A stretch of DNA of 64,000 bases. Origin: G965279355 sp965279355 (GTDB lineage Bacteria; Pseudomonadota; Alphaproteobacteria; CACIAM-22H2). Of this stretch, positions 26,252 to 35,126 are shown piece after piece. Position numbers and translations under genes: made by a program. Location of the stretch: assembly GCA_965279355.1 (NCBI GenBank), contig OZ257155.1, forward strand, positions 2,666,001 through 2,730,000. The letters run 5' to 3'. The notes beneath the pieces are model-generated. The model was not told the origin of the DNA and did no database searches. It saw nothing but the letters and a program-made list of their open reading frames with translations. Numbering within the stretch: position 1 is the first letter of the stretch; every line of letters begins with the position of its first letter.

Positions 26252-27577
26252 TCAGGGCCTGGCGATCCGCTCGCGGAAGATCAGGCTGGCGGCAAGGATT
26301 CCACTGAAGAGATAAAGCGGCCGCTGATAGAGTACGTCAGCACCAAGCCCGGCGACGGCATAAAAGGCGATAAGCGCCAGGGGCGCCATGACACCGGTCC
26401 GCCATGGCGTACTTTTCCAGACAACCACGGCAATGCAACAGAGCGCGATGGCCGCTCCGACCAGGCCGAACTCCGTCATGATCCAGAGATACGAATTGTG
26501 GATTTCGGCAGCCATGTTGTCCGCGGAGGCCCGGAACCCGAGATAGAACTGACCAAGGCCGATCCCGGTCCAGGGATGCTCCATAAAGAGCTGCCACGCG
26601 CGGCCATGAATATAGGCGCGGTGATCCACACCCTGGACCTCGGTGGCGGCAATTGTCGTTCCGGCATAGGCCATTGCACTAAAAAACGACTGCAGCACCG
26701 GCGATGACTTCAGGGAATACTCGATCAAGGCGCGAGAAGCGGAGAAAATCACAAAGAATACCGCCGCAATCGCAACCGAGAGCGCGGCGGCCCGCAGCAG
26801 TGCCTTGATATCCAGGCGCCGGACGGCAATTGCCAGAACCAGTGAGGCAATGAAGGCAATAGTCGCCGTACGAGAACCGGACAACCACAGCCCCGCCATG
26901 GAGATAGCCACGAGCCACTCATCACCCGCCGGGCGGTACAGTAGTCTTGTCCCGGACGTAGCGGAAATACGCCTCCACGCATCCAGAGAAAACAGGATAG
27001 CCGCCGCCTGCTGAAACCCGAACAGGTTCGGATTATGGGTCATGCCGACCAGGCGAAATCCGTACGGCAGGGAGGCGTATCCGATATCGTACGGAAGAAA
27101 GAAGAGGCGGATATAGCCAACGATGGAACCGGCCGCCGCCGCGTAGAGGACAAGGCGGACGATCTGCTCAAAGGTCAGCGCCCTGGCAATGACGAACCCC
27201 ACGCCGACATAGGCGGCGAGGACGACGAAGCCGACGAGCTTCTTCAAGACGTACGAATCGAGACTTCCGATCTGGAATTGGGCCCCTGAAAGGGCGGAGA
27301 ATGCGAGCCAGACGAACCAGGCTAAAAACGGCGCGAAGCCGGCCCACGGCAGCGAGCCGATCGTTAATTTCCGGGCCGCGGCCAAGATCAATCCGCCAAG
27401 AAGTACAATCGGCAGCGCAATATCGGACAGCGCAAATGTCACCAGCCGGTCTCTGACGGTGATCAGAGGCAGCACAAAGACGCCAGCACATAAGGCGATA
27501 CTGGCCCATCGCATCAGCCGTGAATCGCTAAACGGCAGGTTCACTGCATGTCGTCCTGCGTTATGCCCGTCGGCCAT
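26252..27577 (-). CDS. O-antigen ligase/polymerase-like membrane protein (Wzy_C family)
   Basis: Polytopic membrane protein of 441 residues with about ten hydrophobic segments. The large periplasmic loop carries HPWTGIGLGQFYLGF followed by EIHNSYLWIMTEFGLVG, the two hallmark stretches of the PF04932 O-antigen ligase/polymerase family. Such proteins join polyprenyl-linked glycans to lipid A core or another acceptor, or polymerise repeats. Its start overlaps the methyltransferase end by 17 bases; an internal ATG at 27511 is an alternative. It belongs to a surface-glycan cluster reaching to 34057. Confidence 0.85.
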   Translation of the reverse strand: MADGHNAGRHAVNLPFSDSRLMRWASIALCAGVFVLPLITVRDRLVTFALSDIALPIVLLGGLILAAARKLTIGSLPWAGFAPFLAWFVWLAFSALSGAQFQIGSLDSYVLKKLVGFVVLAAYVGVGFVIARALTFEQIVRLVLYAAAAGSIVGYIRLFFLPYDIGYASLPYGFRLVGMTHNPNLFGFQQAAAILFSLDAWRRISATSGTRLLYRPAGDEWLVAISMAGLWLSGSRTATIAFIASLVLAIAVRRLDIKALLRAAALSVAIAAVFFVIFSASRALIEYSLKSSPVLQSFFSAMAYAGTTIAATEVQGVDHRAYIHGRAWQLFMEHPWTGIGLGQFYLGFRASADNMAAEIHNSYLWIMTEFGLVGAAIALCCIAVVVWKSTPWRTGVMAPLALIAFYAVAGLGADVLYQRPLYLFSGILAASLIFRERIARP

Positions 27578-28316
27578 GCTTGTCGATATATCGGGCCGAA
27601 ATGAAATCGATCATGACGGCCAATCGGGTGACAGCTTCCGGGGATAGCCGGCGCAAAATCGAACGTCGGCATCGATGAAAGAACGGGGCCAGATCAGCGA
27701 CCGCAGCGTCAGGCGGTACCACTGCTGCGCGAATCGGAGCCGGAAGTGTAGCGAACCCGGCATCGTTCGCGAACAAGAGGGTATTGTAGCGATACCACCA
27801 CAGGATTTCGTCATCGCCGACAATCAGCGGCCGCAGCCAATCGATGGGGCGGTATCCTTTCGTCGCGAAGCGCTCGCGCCAGTAGGCATACGGCTGCTCG
27901 TTGACATGGTGGAGACCGCCCTGACCAGGCGGTGCGGCCGAGAAAAGCACGATATCGGCATGCCGGCAGAGGCTGCTAACAAAACCCGCCGCGGCGGCTT
28001 CAGGCAGATGTTCCGCAACCTCCAGCGACTGAACCAGGGAGAACCGGCGCCCAAGGTCGAACGGCCGGCTGAGGTCGCTTTGTGTGAAGCTTCCGGCGTC
28101 GAGCAGATACCCGCTGTCCTCGATCGACGCCGTATCGACGCCGCGAAGGTCCCCGATTCCGCCCGCGCGCCAGGCGGCGAGCCATGCCCCGGCCCCGCAT
28201 CCCACGTCGAGCACACTTTCGGGTCGCCACGCCGAGAGGAGAATCGGCACGATTCGACCGGCGCTGCGCCGCGCATACCGTTCGGAGCGACCGTAGAACT
28301 CCCGGGAATACGTCAA
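27561..28316 (-). CDS. SAM-dependent methyltransferase (class I)
   Basis: A 251 residue protein when started at the TTG at 28316, which overlaps the upstream glycosyltransferase stop as TTGA; the frame continues upstream but only as a shadow of that gene. The SAM-binding motif VLDVGCGAGAWLAAW lies near residue 33, the acidic strand end GVDTASIED follows, and SLEVAEHLPEAAAAGFV matches motif III of Methyltransf_23-type enzymes. Members of this group decorate surface sugars or lipids in glycan clusters, which fits its place between GT-C and O-antigen ligase genes. The target is unknown. Confidence 0.8.
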   Translation of the reverse strand: MTYSREFYGRSERYARRSAGRIVPILLSAWRPESVLDVGCGAGAWLAAWRAGGIGDLRGVDTASIEDSGYLLDAGSFTQSDLSRPFDLGRRFSLVQSLEVAEHLPEAAAAGFVSSLCRHADIVLFSAAPPGQGGLHHVNEQPYAYWRERFATKGYRPIDWLRPLIVGDDEILWWYRYNTLLFANDAGFATLPAPIRAAVVPPDAAVADLAPFFHRCRRSILRRLSPEAVTRLAVMIDFISARYIDKHGRRA

Positions 28317-29821
28317 ACGCCGCCAGCCTTCTTGAAGCGAACACGAAGCAGCGGCCACGCCCGTTCGCGAAATCGGCGCGAGCCCGCCAGAAAAAGCACA
28401 CCCGTCGCAAAGAGCGCCGGCCCGATCACCGGCGACAGATAGCGCACCTCGAAACTGACGAGAAGGTAAAGGCTTACCCATAGTCCATAACAGCCCCAGG
28501 CAACGATGGCGGCGTTCGCTGCCGGTGCATCTGATCCCCGTCGTCTTTGAAGCCAGAACAGAGGCGTTCCGGTCAGAAATACGACAAACAGTATGATTGA
28601 CGCGAACTCGCTGGTTTTGCGCAGAGCGAGATTTACGAAAACCGTGGGTGTGAGATCCTTGATCTGTCGACTGTTGAAGAACTCCAGCGCATCGCGCCGC
28701 CAGCCTGTGCGATAGCCTTCCTCCGTCGCGCCGCCCGACCACCAATGCAGATCGTCCAGCCGCGTCAGTCCGCTGCCAAACAAGGTCGCCTGCTGGACAA
28801 ACCGGAAGCGCTCCATGGCGGCCTTGAGATACGCCGCCGGATGGGTCCCTAACCCCTGCCAGAACAGCGTCTCAGCGGCCCTGGCCTGCTCGATGCTGTT
28901 CATGCCGAGGCGCTCGAAGAGGATCTGGTTGGCCCGCTTGGTATCGACATAGTCAAACGTACGATTGCTTTCGCGCAGAACCGCTTCGATCTGGGTCGGT
29001 CCGTCGATGAGCCCAGGATCGTGCTTTGCCGCGCGCAGAACGGCATAGAGATAGGCCGTCTGGCCCGCGGTGGTCGTGATGCGCGAGCCGGTACGATGCT
29101 CGTTCCAGACTTGCAATCCACTGGCCAGAATGAAAACCGGCGCTGCCAGAGCTACCGCGGCGACCACGCCTTTTTTCCAGCGCCCCTGAACCGCGAAAAT
29201 GAACAGAACAATGCCGGCAAAAACAGGCATTACGAAGTGATAGACATCGCGAATGAGGAAGCTCGCCGCCGCAAGACACCCTGCGGCAAAAAACGCGGCA
29301 CCCGTCGGCGCCGCGCCACGCGCGAGCGGCTGCAGGATGACCAGAAGCGCCGTCATGCCGAGGAAACCGGTTAGGGCATCCTCCATGATCAGGGCGTCGG
29401 TTGAGAGCGGAACTGACAGCTGATAGAGCATGAATACAAAGGTAGCTGGGACGACGCCCAAACCGGCTGTTAGACAAAGCCGTATCAGCAGGAGGCCGGC
29501 CGTCAGACTGAGAAGACCCTGTAAGGTGCAGACGGCATAAGGCCAGACGGCCCCGAACAGAAGCTTTGACCCGGCGATAACCAGCGAGTAGCCGATCGGC
29601 CGCCACAGCGTTGCCGGCCAGATATTGCCAAGTTGCGCGTCGGCCAGCCATTCAGGCCCGGACAGCATGTAATCAGCGGCTTCGACGAAAGAGTAGTTGT
29701 CGCCCAAGGCTTGCGGCGCATAGGCGATGATTGTCGCGGCCTTAAGGATTACAGCCGCCGCTACCGCACCCGCAATGAGTATCCGGTCTGGAAAAGACAG
29801 GGCCCGCAATGTCAGACTCAC
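28313..29821 (-). CDS. GT-C fold membrane glycosyltransferase (GT39/PMT_2-like)
   Basis: A 502 residue polytopic protein with about 11 hydrophobic segments. The first periplasmic loop has an acidic motif in LGDNYSFVEAADYML, followed by LWRPIGYSLVIAG, which matches the RxPGYP pattern of ArnT/PMT_2-like transferases. These enzymes use polyprenyl-phosphate sugars as donors on the periplasmic face; the GT2 at 31567 is a plausible donor-forming partner. A large soluble loop (about residues 270-375) separates the last helices. It is translationally coupled to the methyltransferase by a TTGA overlap. Confidence 0.75.
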   Translation of the reverse strand: MSLTLRALSFPDRILIAGAVAAAVILKAATIIAYAPQALGDNYSFVEAADYMLSGPEWLADAQLGNIWPATLWRPIGYSLVIAGSKLLFGAVWPYAVCTLQGLLSLTAGLLLIRLCLTAGLGVVPATFVFMLYQLSVPLSTDALIMEDALTGFLGMTALLVILQPLARGAAPTGAAFFAAGCLAAASFLIRDVYHFVMPVFAGIVLFIFAVQGRWKKGVVAAVALAAPVFILASGLQVWNEHRTGSRITTTAGQTAYLYAVLRAAKHDPGLIDGPTQIEAVLRESNRTFDYVDTKRANQILFERLGMNSIEQARAAETLFWQGLGTHPAAYLKAAMERFRFVQQATLFGSGLTRLDDLHWWSGGATEEGYRTGWRRDALEFFNSRQIKDLTPTVFVNLALRKTSEFASIILFVVFLTGTPLFWLQRRRGSDAPAANAAIVAWGCYGLWVSLYLLVSFEVRYLSPVIGPALFATGVLFLAGSRRFRERAWPLLRVRFKKAGGV

Positions 29822-29965
29822 CCGAGATCCTCGCCGCTACCAGGCGCCTGCCGCTCAGCCGCAACAATGCAAAAGTCGAGGTTCTTTAGTACTATGGCCC
29901 CGATACTGGCAAACGATTTCCAATACCCCTCGTTAACTCTTCTCGCTCGGCGACCTTTTTAAGCA

Positions 29966-31564
29966 ATGAAGGCGTTATCACAGCGTACCTCTTGGTTCGG
30001 AAGCCGCGTGCGGCCGCACGTCACCTTTGTGCGCGGCCCGATCGTTGCCAGCGAAGGCGCAGTCAACAACGAAGCCGTACCCTCGATCTCGCTTGCCTAC
30101 CTGTCGGGCGCGGTCCAGAGCCGAGGCTTTACCTTCACCTGGGTGGATGCGATTGCCGATGGTCTTGGGCAGTACTGGCCGGTGGCTGACTTCCCCGGTT
30201 ATCGCTGCCAGGGCAGCACGATCGAGGACATCGTCAGCGCCGTTCCCGCGCAGACGGGCGTCATCGCGATCAATGCGATGTTCTCGGGGGAATGGCCCGT
30301 CACCCGCGCGCTCATCCGTGCCGTGCGGGCGCGATTTCCCGAAGCGCTGATTGTGGCCGGGGGCGAGCATGCCACGGCACTTAGCGAATTTTCCCTTCGC
30401 GACTGCCGCGACCTCGATCTCTGCGTCCGCGGCGAGGGCGAACAGATTCTGCTCGATCTCCTGGAGGGCTTCACCGAAGGGCGAGCGATCCATGAGATCG
30501 GCGGCATTGCCTATCTCGACCAGGATGGAACCTACTGTCAGTCGACCGGCCTCACGCGGATCCGCGACGCCAGCCAGGTGCCGTGGCCGCACTGGCCGGA
30601 GGGATATCTTGAGCGTTTCTGGAAGGCCGGAAAGTCGGCGGGCGTGTTGACCGATCGCGACATGCCGATGATCGTGTCGCGCGGCTGCCCTTATCAATGC
30701 ACATTCTGCTCCAGTCCGAACATGTGGACGACGCGCTACGTGCTGCGTGACGTTGACGACGTCATCGCCGAGATCAAACAGCATGTCGCGAGATACGATA
30801 TTACGAGCGTGCAGCTCTATGACCTGACGGCCATAACCAAGAAGCGCTGGACGATCGAATTCTGCGAGCGGCTGCTTGCCGAAGGGATCAACCTGAACTG
30901 GTCCGTGCCGCAGGGAACACGCAGTGAAATCCTCGACGAAGAGACACTCTCGCTGCTCAAGCGCACCGGCTGCCACTATCTCGTCTACGCACCCGAGAGC
31001 GGCTCGCCGCGCACGCTGGAGCGCATTAAGAAGCGCGTGAACCTCGACAATCTCGTGCTCTCAGTAAAGGAGGCACGTCGGCAGGGACTGGTTCTGCGAA
31101 TCAACCTGATCATCGGCTTTCCCGGCGAAACGCGGCACGATGTTCTGCAAACCGCGCTGTTCGGCCTCCGCATGGTCATGCAGGGCGTCGATGAGATTTC
31201 GACCAATATCTTCTCGCCCTATCCGGGCTCGGCGATGTTCGACGAACTTCACAAGGCCGGCCGGATCGAACTCACCGACGATTACTTCATGCGACTGACA
31301 TCGCTGAACAGCGACTTCCTGCGCCTTAATCCGCTCACGTTCAATGACAGCATGGGGCCGCGCGAGCTTGCGTGCTACCGCATTGCGCTGCTTCTGACCT
31401 GTTATTTCCTGAGCTACGCTCTGTTCCCGGCGCGGATCCTCCGGACCTGGAATAACTGGCGCGGCGGCAAAGCCGCGGCGACCGTGTTTGAGCATCGGGT
31501 CGGCGATTTCCTCAAGCGGCGCTTTTCACGGCAAAAACGCAGCGCCGCAACGGCGGCCGAATAG
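29966..31564 (+). CDS. B12-binding-type radical SAM protein
   Basis: A 532 residue protein with an N-terminal cobalamin-binding-like Rossmann region (about 20-170, with VIAINAMFSGEWPVTRALIRAV and LIVAGGEHATALSEF) and a radical SAM core whose cluster motif CPYQCTFC gives Cys241, Cys245 and Cys248. The C-terminal part (about 440-510) has a hydrophobic stretch. No DxHxxG cobalamin motif is seen, as in many class B members. It diverges from the GT-C gene and converges on the GT2 gene. The motif and surrounding SSP residues match the protein at 32510, so the two are paralogues. Substrate unknown; methylation or rearrangement of a lipid or sugar is inference. Confidence 0.85.
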   Translation: MKALSQRTSWFGSRVRPHVTFVRGPIVASEGAVNNEAVPSISLAYLSGAVQSRGFTFTWVDAIADGLGQYWPVADFPGYRCQGSTIEDIVSAVPAQTGVIAINAMFSGEWPVTRALIRAVRARFPEALIVAGGEHATALSEFSLRDCRDLDLCVRGEGEQILLDLLEGFTEGRAIHEIGGIAYLDQDGTYCQSTGLTRIRDASQVPWPHWPEGYLERFWKAGKSAGVLTDRDMPMIVSRGCPYQCTFCSSPNMWTTRYVLRDVDDVIAEIKQHVARYDITSVQLYDLTAITKKRWTIEFCERLLAEGINLNWSVPQGTRSEILDEETLSLLKRTGCHYLVYAPESGSPRTLERIKKRVNLDNLVLSVKEARRQGLVLRINLIIGFPGETRHDVLQTALFGLRMVMQGVDEISTNIFSPYPGSAMFDELHKAGRIELTDDYFMRLTSLNSDFLRLNPLTFNDSMGPRELACYRIALLLTCYFLSYALFPARILRTWNNWRGGKAAATVFEHRVGDFLKRRFSRQKRSAATAAE

Positions 31565-31566
31565 TC

Positions 31567-32484
31567 TCAGTTGAACCGTTTGGCAGGTGACGGCGCCAGT
31601 TCGGCTGTCTTCAAGCCGGCGGCGATGCGGTTGATGTCCGCCAGCATGCCCATGCCGCCCAGCAGGGCGCAGGTAGCGCCGAACACGAGATAGGCCAAGG
31701 CGAAGAGCGGGTACCCGCAGAGATAAACCGCCAGCCCCGGCAATCCCACCAGAACAAACAGGAGAAATGACAGGATCAGATAAAACTTCATGGGATTGTA
31801 GAAAGTGATGCCTTCCAGGATAAGCTGGAACATCCGCAATGAATCGCGGAAATGGCGGACCTTGCTCCGCCCGGTGCGCTCGGCATAGCTGATCGGCGCG
31901 TAAGCGACAAAGTGGCCATGCCCCATGGCGAAAATGGTCAGGCTCGTCGTAAACGAAAACGTGTTGCAGAGAAACGGTCCGAAAAGATCGATCAGCTTCC
32001 GGCGGAACAGGCGGAACCCGCTATTGGGGTCCCTAATCGGCGCGCCGAGAACGACCGTCAGGCATGCCACCAGCAGCGGTCGCAGGTAGCGTTTCAGCCA
32101 GTGGTCGGTTTCCGCGACATTGGTTCGATAGGCAATCGCCATATCGAAGCCCGCGTTCATGCGCTCCACAAGGTCTGGCAGCTTCTCAATCGGATAGGTA
32201 CCGTCGGAGTCGACAATGCCGATCCAGTCATATTGCGCTACGAAAATGCCGGATTTGATCGACCGCCCGTAGCCGGCGTTCTGGGGGTGGCGCAACACCT
32301 GCGCCTTGCCGGTCTGGACCGCGGTGGCGGCCGTTGCATCGCTCGAACCGTCGTCGACGACAATGATCTCAAACGGCAGCCCGGTGGCTTTCAATGCCGT
32401 TTCCAGGCGTTCGACCGTCGACTGGATCGTGCCCTCTTCATTATAGGCGGGCACGATATAGCTGATGCCGTGAAGCTGATCCAC
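31567..32484 (-). CDS. Family 2 glycosyltransferase, polyprenyl-phosphate-sugar synthase (DPM1/GtrB-like)
   Basis: A 305 residue protein with the GT2 GT-A motifs PAYNEEGTI (residues 11-19), VVDDGSSDAT (near 42) and VDSDGTYPIEKLP (near 92, DxD metal site). The C-terminus carries two membrane helices (about 225-285), as in DPM1/GtrB-type enzymes that charge a polyprenyl phosphate with a sugar. This would supply the donor for the GT-C protein at 28313. It lies 25 bases after the second radical SAM gene on the same strand and 2 bases from the convergent first one. Confidence 0.87.
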   Translation of the reverse strand: MDQLHGISYIVPAYNEEGTIQSTVERLETALKATGLPFEIIVVDDGSSDATAATAVQTGKAQVLRHPQNAGYGRSIKSGIFVAQYDWIGIVDSDGTYPIEKLPDLVERMNAGFDMAIAYRTNVAETDHWLKRYLRPLLVACLTVVLGAPIRDPNSGFRLFRRKLIDLFGPFLCNTFSFTTSLTIFAMGHGHFVAYAPISYAERTGRSKVRHFRDSLRMFQLILEGITFYNPMKFYLILSFLLFVLVGLPGLAVYLCGYPLFALAYLVFGATCALLGGMGMLADINRIAAGLKTAELAPSPAKRFN

Positions 32485-32509
32485 TGGGAGCCGCGCCGAT
32501 GATATCCGG

Positions 32510-34057
32510 TTAACTTTGCGTGACGCGGTTGTTGATCATGCGCTGCAGGCGGACGACTACGCGCGTCATCAGGCGATAGGTGTGATACTCGACCAGCCCG
32601 AAAGTTATGCCGTGCTTCAGGCGGAAGCGGGCAATCGGACGATAGAGGAGATTGATGAGGCGCATGGCGCGCAGGAAGATCGTCTTGCCCTTCGTCACCT
32701 TGCTGACCTTGTTGTCGATGAAGTACGAGCAGATCAGCATCAGATTGCAGAATTGCGACATGCCCTTCTCGTACCACTGATCCGAGATATCGCCTTCCAC
32801 CTCGATATTGGACCATGCCTCGAGCGTGTTGGGCATCTTGTAGCCCCAGGTCGCCTCGGCGATCTTGTAAAGCTCGGTCCCCGGCAGTGGCCGGAACTTG
32901 TTGGGCGGGAAGACGATGCAACTGGGATTGTCGTCGACCAGCTGCAGCATCAGGTCACGCGTCTGCTTCAGCTCAGCCAGCGTTTCCGTCGGCACGCCCA
33001 TCATGAAGTTATAGGCAGCGGTGATGGTCGGGTGCTGGGCCAGCTTGCGGTTGCAGTCGATGATCTCCTGGGCCGTGCAGTCCTTGCGGATCACCTGCAG
33101 CACCCGGTCGCTGCCGCTTTCGGCGCCGATATGCATGATGTCGGTTCCCGCCGCCGCAAGCCGGTCGAGGAATTCGTGCGACATGCGCTTGATCTCGTTG
33201 ATCCGCGCGCCGCGAAACCCGAGCCCGACGGGCAATTGCCGCGCCTTGATCTCATCGATGATCGAGCCGACGTGATCAAGCTTGGGGAAGCTGTCGTCGT
33301 CGATGAAGTAGATGTAGTTGGCGTCGTATTTCTCGACCACATGCTGCACATGGTCGACAATATTGGCCGCCGAGAGCGGCACCCATCGCTTGCCCTTGAT
33401 CGTCGAATATTGGGCGGGCGAGCTGCAGAACGAGCACTGATACGGACAGCCATATGCGGAATACATCGAGAAGATGCGCTTGTCCTGATCGAGCTGGCCA
33501 TAGGGGCTGTAGTCCGTGATCAGCTGATAGGGAATATCCTTCCAGTCGATGTATTCGAACTCGGTCTGGCCGGTGTAGTTGCTGTGGATGCTGCCATCGG
33601 GATCGCGCCACGAGATATCGGGGATGCCGGTCGGCCGCGCCCGAAGCTGCAGCGCCTTGCAGAGCGCATAGAACGGCTTGTTGGCGTAGCCGCTGACGAC
33701 GTAGTCGCAGCTCCATTCGTCGCGGACGATCGTGTCGGGATAGAACGTGGCATGCGGGCCGCCCCAGACGACGGGGATGTCCGGGCTCAGCGACTTCACC
33801 AGCCGCCCGATCTCGATGGCGTGCTTGATGGGGCTACCCGACATCACGCTGATGCCGACGCACAGTGTCTCGTCATTGATCAGGCTGCGCAGCCGGTTCT
33901 GCCAGTTGCCGGCGACCCGGGTGTCCAGAATCTGGATGTCGAAGTCTTCCTTCGCCAGATCAGCAGCCGTATAGAGCAGCCCGAGCGGCATATGCTTCAC
34001 ATATGTCCCCGAGAACCCTTGGAACGGGTAAACAAGAATGATCCGCTTCCGCAGCAT
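32510..34057 (-). CDS. B12-binding-type radical SAM protein (paralogue)
   Basis: A 515 residue protein from the ATG at 34057, beginning MLRKRIILVYPFQGFSGTYV; the frame runs open through the upstream tRNA gene, which is not coding. The N-terminal cobalamin-binding-like domain contains LCVGISVMSGSPIKHAIEIG and VVWGGPHATFYPD. The radical SAM cluster motif CPYQCSFC provides Cys204, Cys208 and Cys211, followed by SSPAQYSTIKGKRW. A YIYFIDDDSFPK strand follows. It is cotranscribed with the GT2 downstream. The family includes lipid and hopanoid-modifying enzymes, but nothing here fixes the substrate. Confidence 0.86.
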   Translation of the reverse strand: MLRKRIILVYPFQGFSGTYVKHMPLGLLYTAADLAKEDFDIQILDTRVAGNWQNRLRSLINDETLCVGISVMSGSPIKHAIEIGRLVKSLSPDIPVVWGGPHATFYPDTIVRDEWSCDYVVSGYANKPFYALCKALQLRARPTGIPDISWRDPDGSIHSNYTGQTEFEYIDWKDIPYQLITDYSPYGQLDQDKRIFSMYSAYGCPYQCSFCSSPAQYSTIKGKRWVPLSAANIVDHVQHVVEKYDANYIYFIDDDSFPKLDHVGSIIDEIKARQLPVGLGFRGARINEIKRMSHEFLDRLAAAGTDIMHIGAESGSDRVLQVIRKDCTAQEIIDCNRKLAQHPTITAAYNFMMGVPTETLAELKQTRDLMLQLVDDNPSCIVFPPNKFRPLPGTELYKIAEATWGYKMPNTLEAWSNIEVEGDISDQWYEKGMSQFCNLMLICSYFIDNKVSKVTKGKTIFLRAMRLINLLYRPIARFRLKHGITFGLVEYHTYRLMTRVVVRLQRMINNRVTQS

Positions 34058-34188
34058 TAACGTTCTGGCCCGGCTTCGCAATTCGCGACGAGGAACACAG
34101 TCTATACCACGGACGCAGACCCCTTCCTCGATATTCCGGGACGCGGTTCCGGGTACGGGTGAAGTGGGGGGCTTGGCGCCGGCGGGGT

Positions 34189-34264
34189 TGGTGGAGCCGA
34201 GGGGAATCGAACCCCTGACCTCCTCATTGCGAACGAGGCGCTCTCCCATCTGAGCTACGGCCCC
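34189..34264 (-). tRNA. tRNA-Ala (anticodon CGC)
   Basis: A 76 nt cloverleaf with encoded CCA. The acceptor stem GGGGCCG pairs with CGGCTCC and contains the G3:U70 wobble pair that defines alanine tRNAs. D arm GCTC...GAGC, anticodon loop TTCGCAA giving CGC (reads GCG codons), and the T arm with GGTTCGATTCC are all present. It lies upstream of the radical SAM gene on the same strand. Confidence 0.96.
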
Positions 34265-34498
34265 GGCCGGCGAAGCGGCCGGGATAATGGGAACGGGGGG
34301 GCTGACTGTCAAGGAAAAGCCAGAGAAGCCCTGCCCCGGCAAGCACTTGTTGGGCCCATGAGGGGACTGGCGGGTCTTGCGGGGAATCGCGGCCCTCGTG
34401 TAGGGTCAAAGGCATCTCAAGGCGGCCGGAGAACCGCTCCGGTACGTCTCCAGGCCGTTCTTGGCCAACTTAGGCGACCTCAGCCCCCGTAGGCGACG

Positions 34499-34777
34499 AT
34501 GCATTCGTTGATCTCCCTGATCCTGATGGTGATCCAGCTCTATATCTGGATCCTCATCGCCTCCGCGATCCTGTCCTGGCTGCTGGCGTTCAACGTCCTG
34601 AACACCAGCAATCGCTTCGTCTATTCGTTGAGCGAATTCCTCTACCGGATTACCGAACCCGCGCTGCGGCCGATCCGCCGGGTCGTTCCGCTGGTCGGCG
34701 GCATCGACATCTCGCCGGTGGTCCTGATCCTCCTGCTGATCTTCGTTCAAAATCTGATCGTTGAGTATCTGGTCTGA
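34499..34777 (+). CDS. YggT family membrane protein
   Basis: A 92 residue protein with two long hydrophobic segments (about 5-27 and 70-90) and the YggT signature around RFVYSLSEFLYRITEPALRPIRRVVP. YggT proteins have been linked to osmotic tolerance and cell-envelope or division-site processes, but the molecular role is not settled. It is followed at 16 bases by a DUF167 gene, the common YggT-YggU pairing. The 234 base stretch before it (34265-34498) shows no gene. Confidence 0.9.
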   Translation: MHSLISLILMVIQLYIWILIASAILSWLLAFNVLNTSNRFVYSLSEFLYRITEPALRPIRRVVPLVGGIDISPVVLILLLIFVQNLIVEYLV

Positions 34778-34793
34778 GGCGGGGACGGCGGCG

Positions 34794-35126
34794 ATGACCC
34801 ATCGCCCGCCCTTCGCCCCGACCGCCGACGGAGTCCTGGTGACGGTGAAGCTGACCCCTCGTGCCCGCCGCACCGGAATCGACGGGGTCGTGGAAACCGC
34901 GGGCCCGCGCGGACCTGAAACCGCCCTGGCGGTACGGGTCGCCGCACCGCCGGTGGATGGTGCGGCCAATGCGGCCCTGATTCAGCTTCTGGCCAAATCG
35001 TGGCGGCTGCCGCCATCCTCTTTCGAAATCGCCAGCGGCGACACCAGCCGAAACAAGCGTGTCCTCATCCGCGGGACGTCTTCCACTCTTCTGCAGCACA
35101 TCAGCGAACGGACCTCAGGCCAATGA
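34794..35126 (+). CDS. DUF167 (YggU) family protein
   Basis: A 110 residue protein from the ATG at 34794. The DUF167 core LTPRARRTGIDGVV, VAAPPVDGAANAALIQLLAKSW and FEIASGDTSRNKRVLI is complete. The function of the family is unknown; it sits, as usual, directly behind yggT. Its stop overlaps the folD start by four bases (ATGA), so all three are probably one transcript. Confidence 0.92.
   Translation: MTHRPPFAPTADGVLVTVKLTPRARRTGIDGVVETAGPRGPETALAVRVAAPPVDGAANAALIQLLAKSWRLPPSSFEIASGDTSRNKRVLIRGTSSTLLQHISERTSGQ

Noticed and set aside
28317..28745. N-terminal extension of the methyltransferase gene
   Set aside because: It only overlaps the GT-C gene in another frame; SAM-fold sequence begins after the TTG at 28316.
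34189..34264. tRNA gene as an integration site for a genomic island
   Set aside because: No integrase or repeated tRNA 3' end was seen in the flanking sequence.
34058..34342. N-terminal extension of the second radical SAM gene
   Set aside because: The extension is a translation of the tRNA-Ala gene and its leader; homology-like sequence begins at the ATG at 34057.
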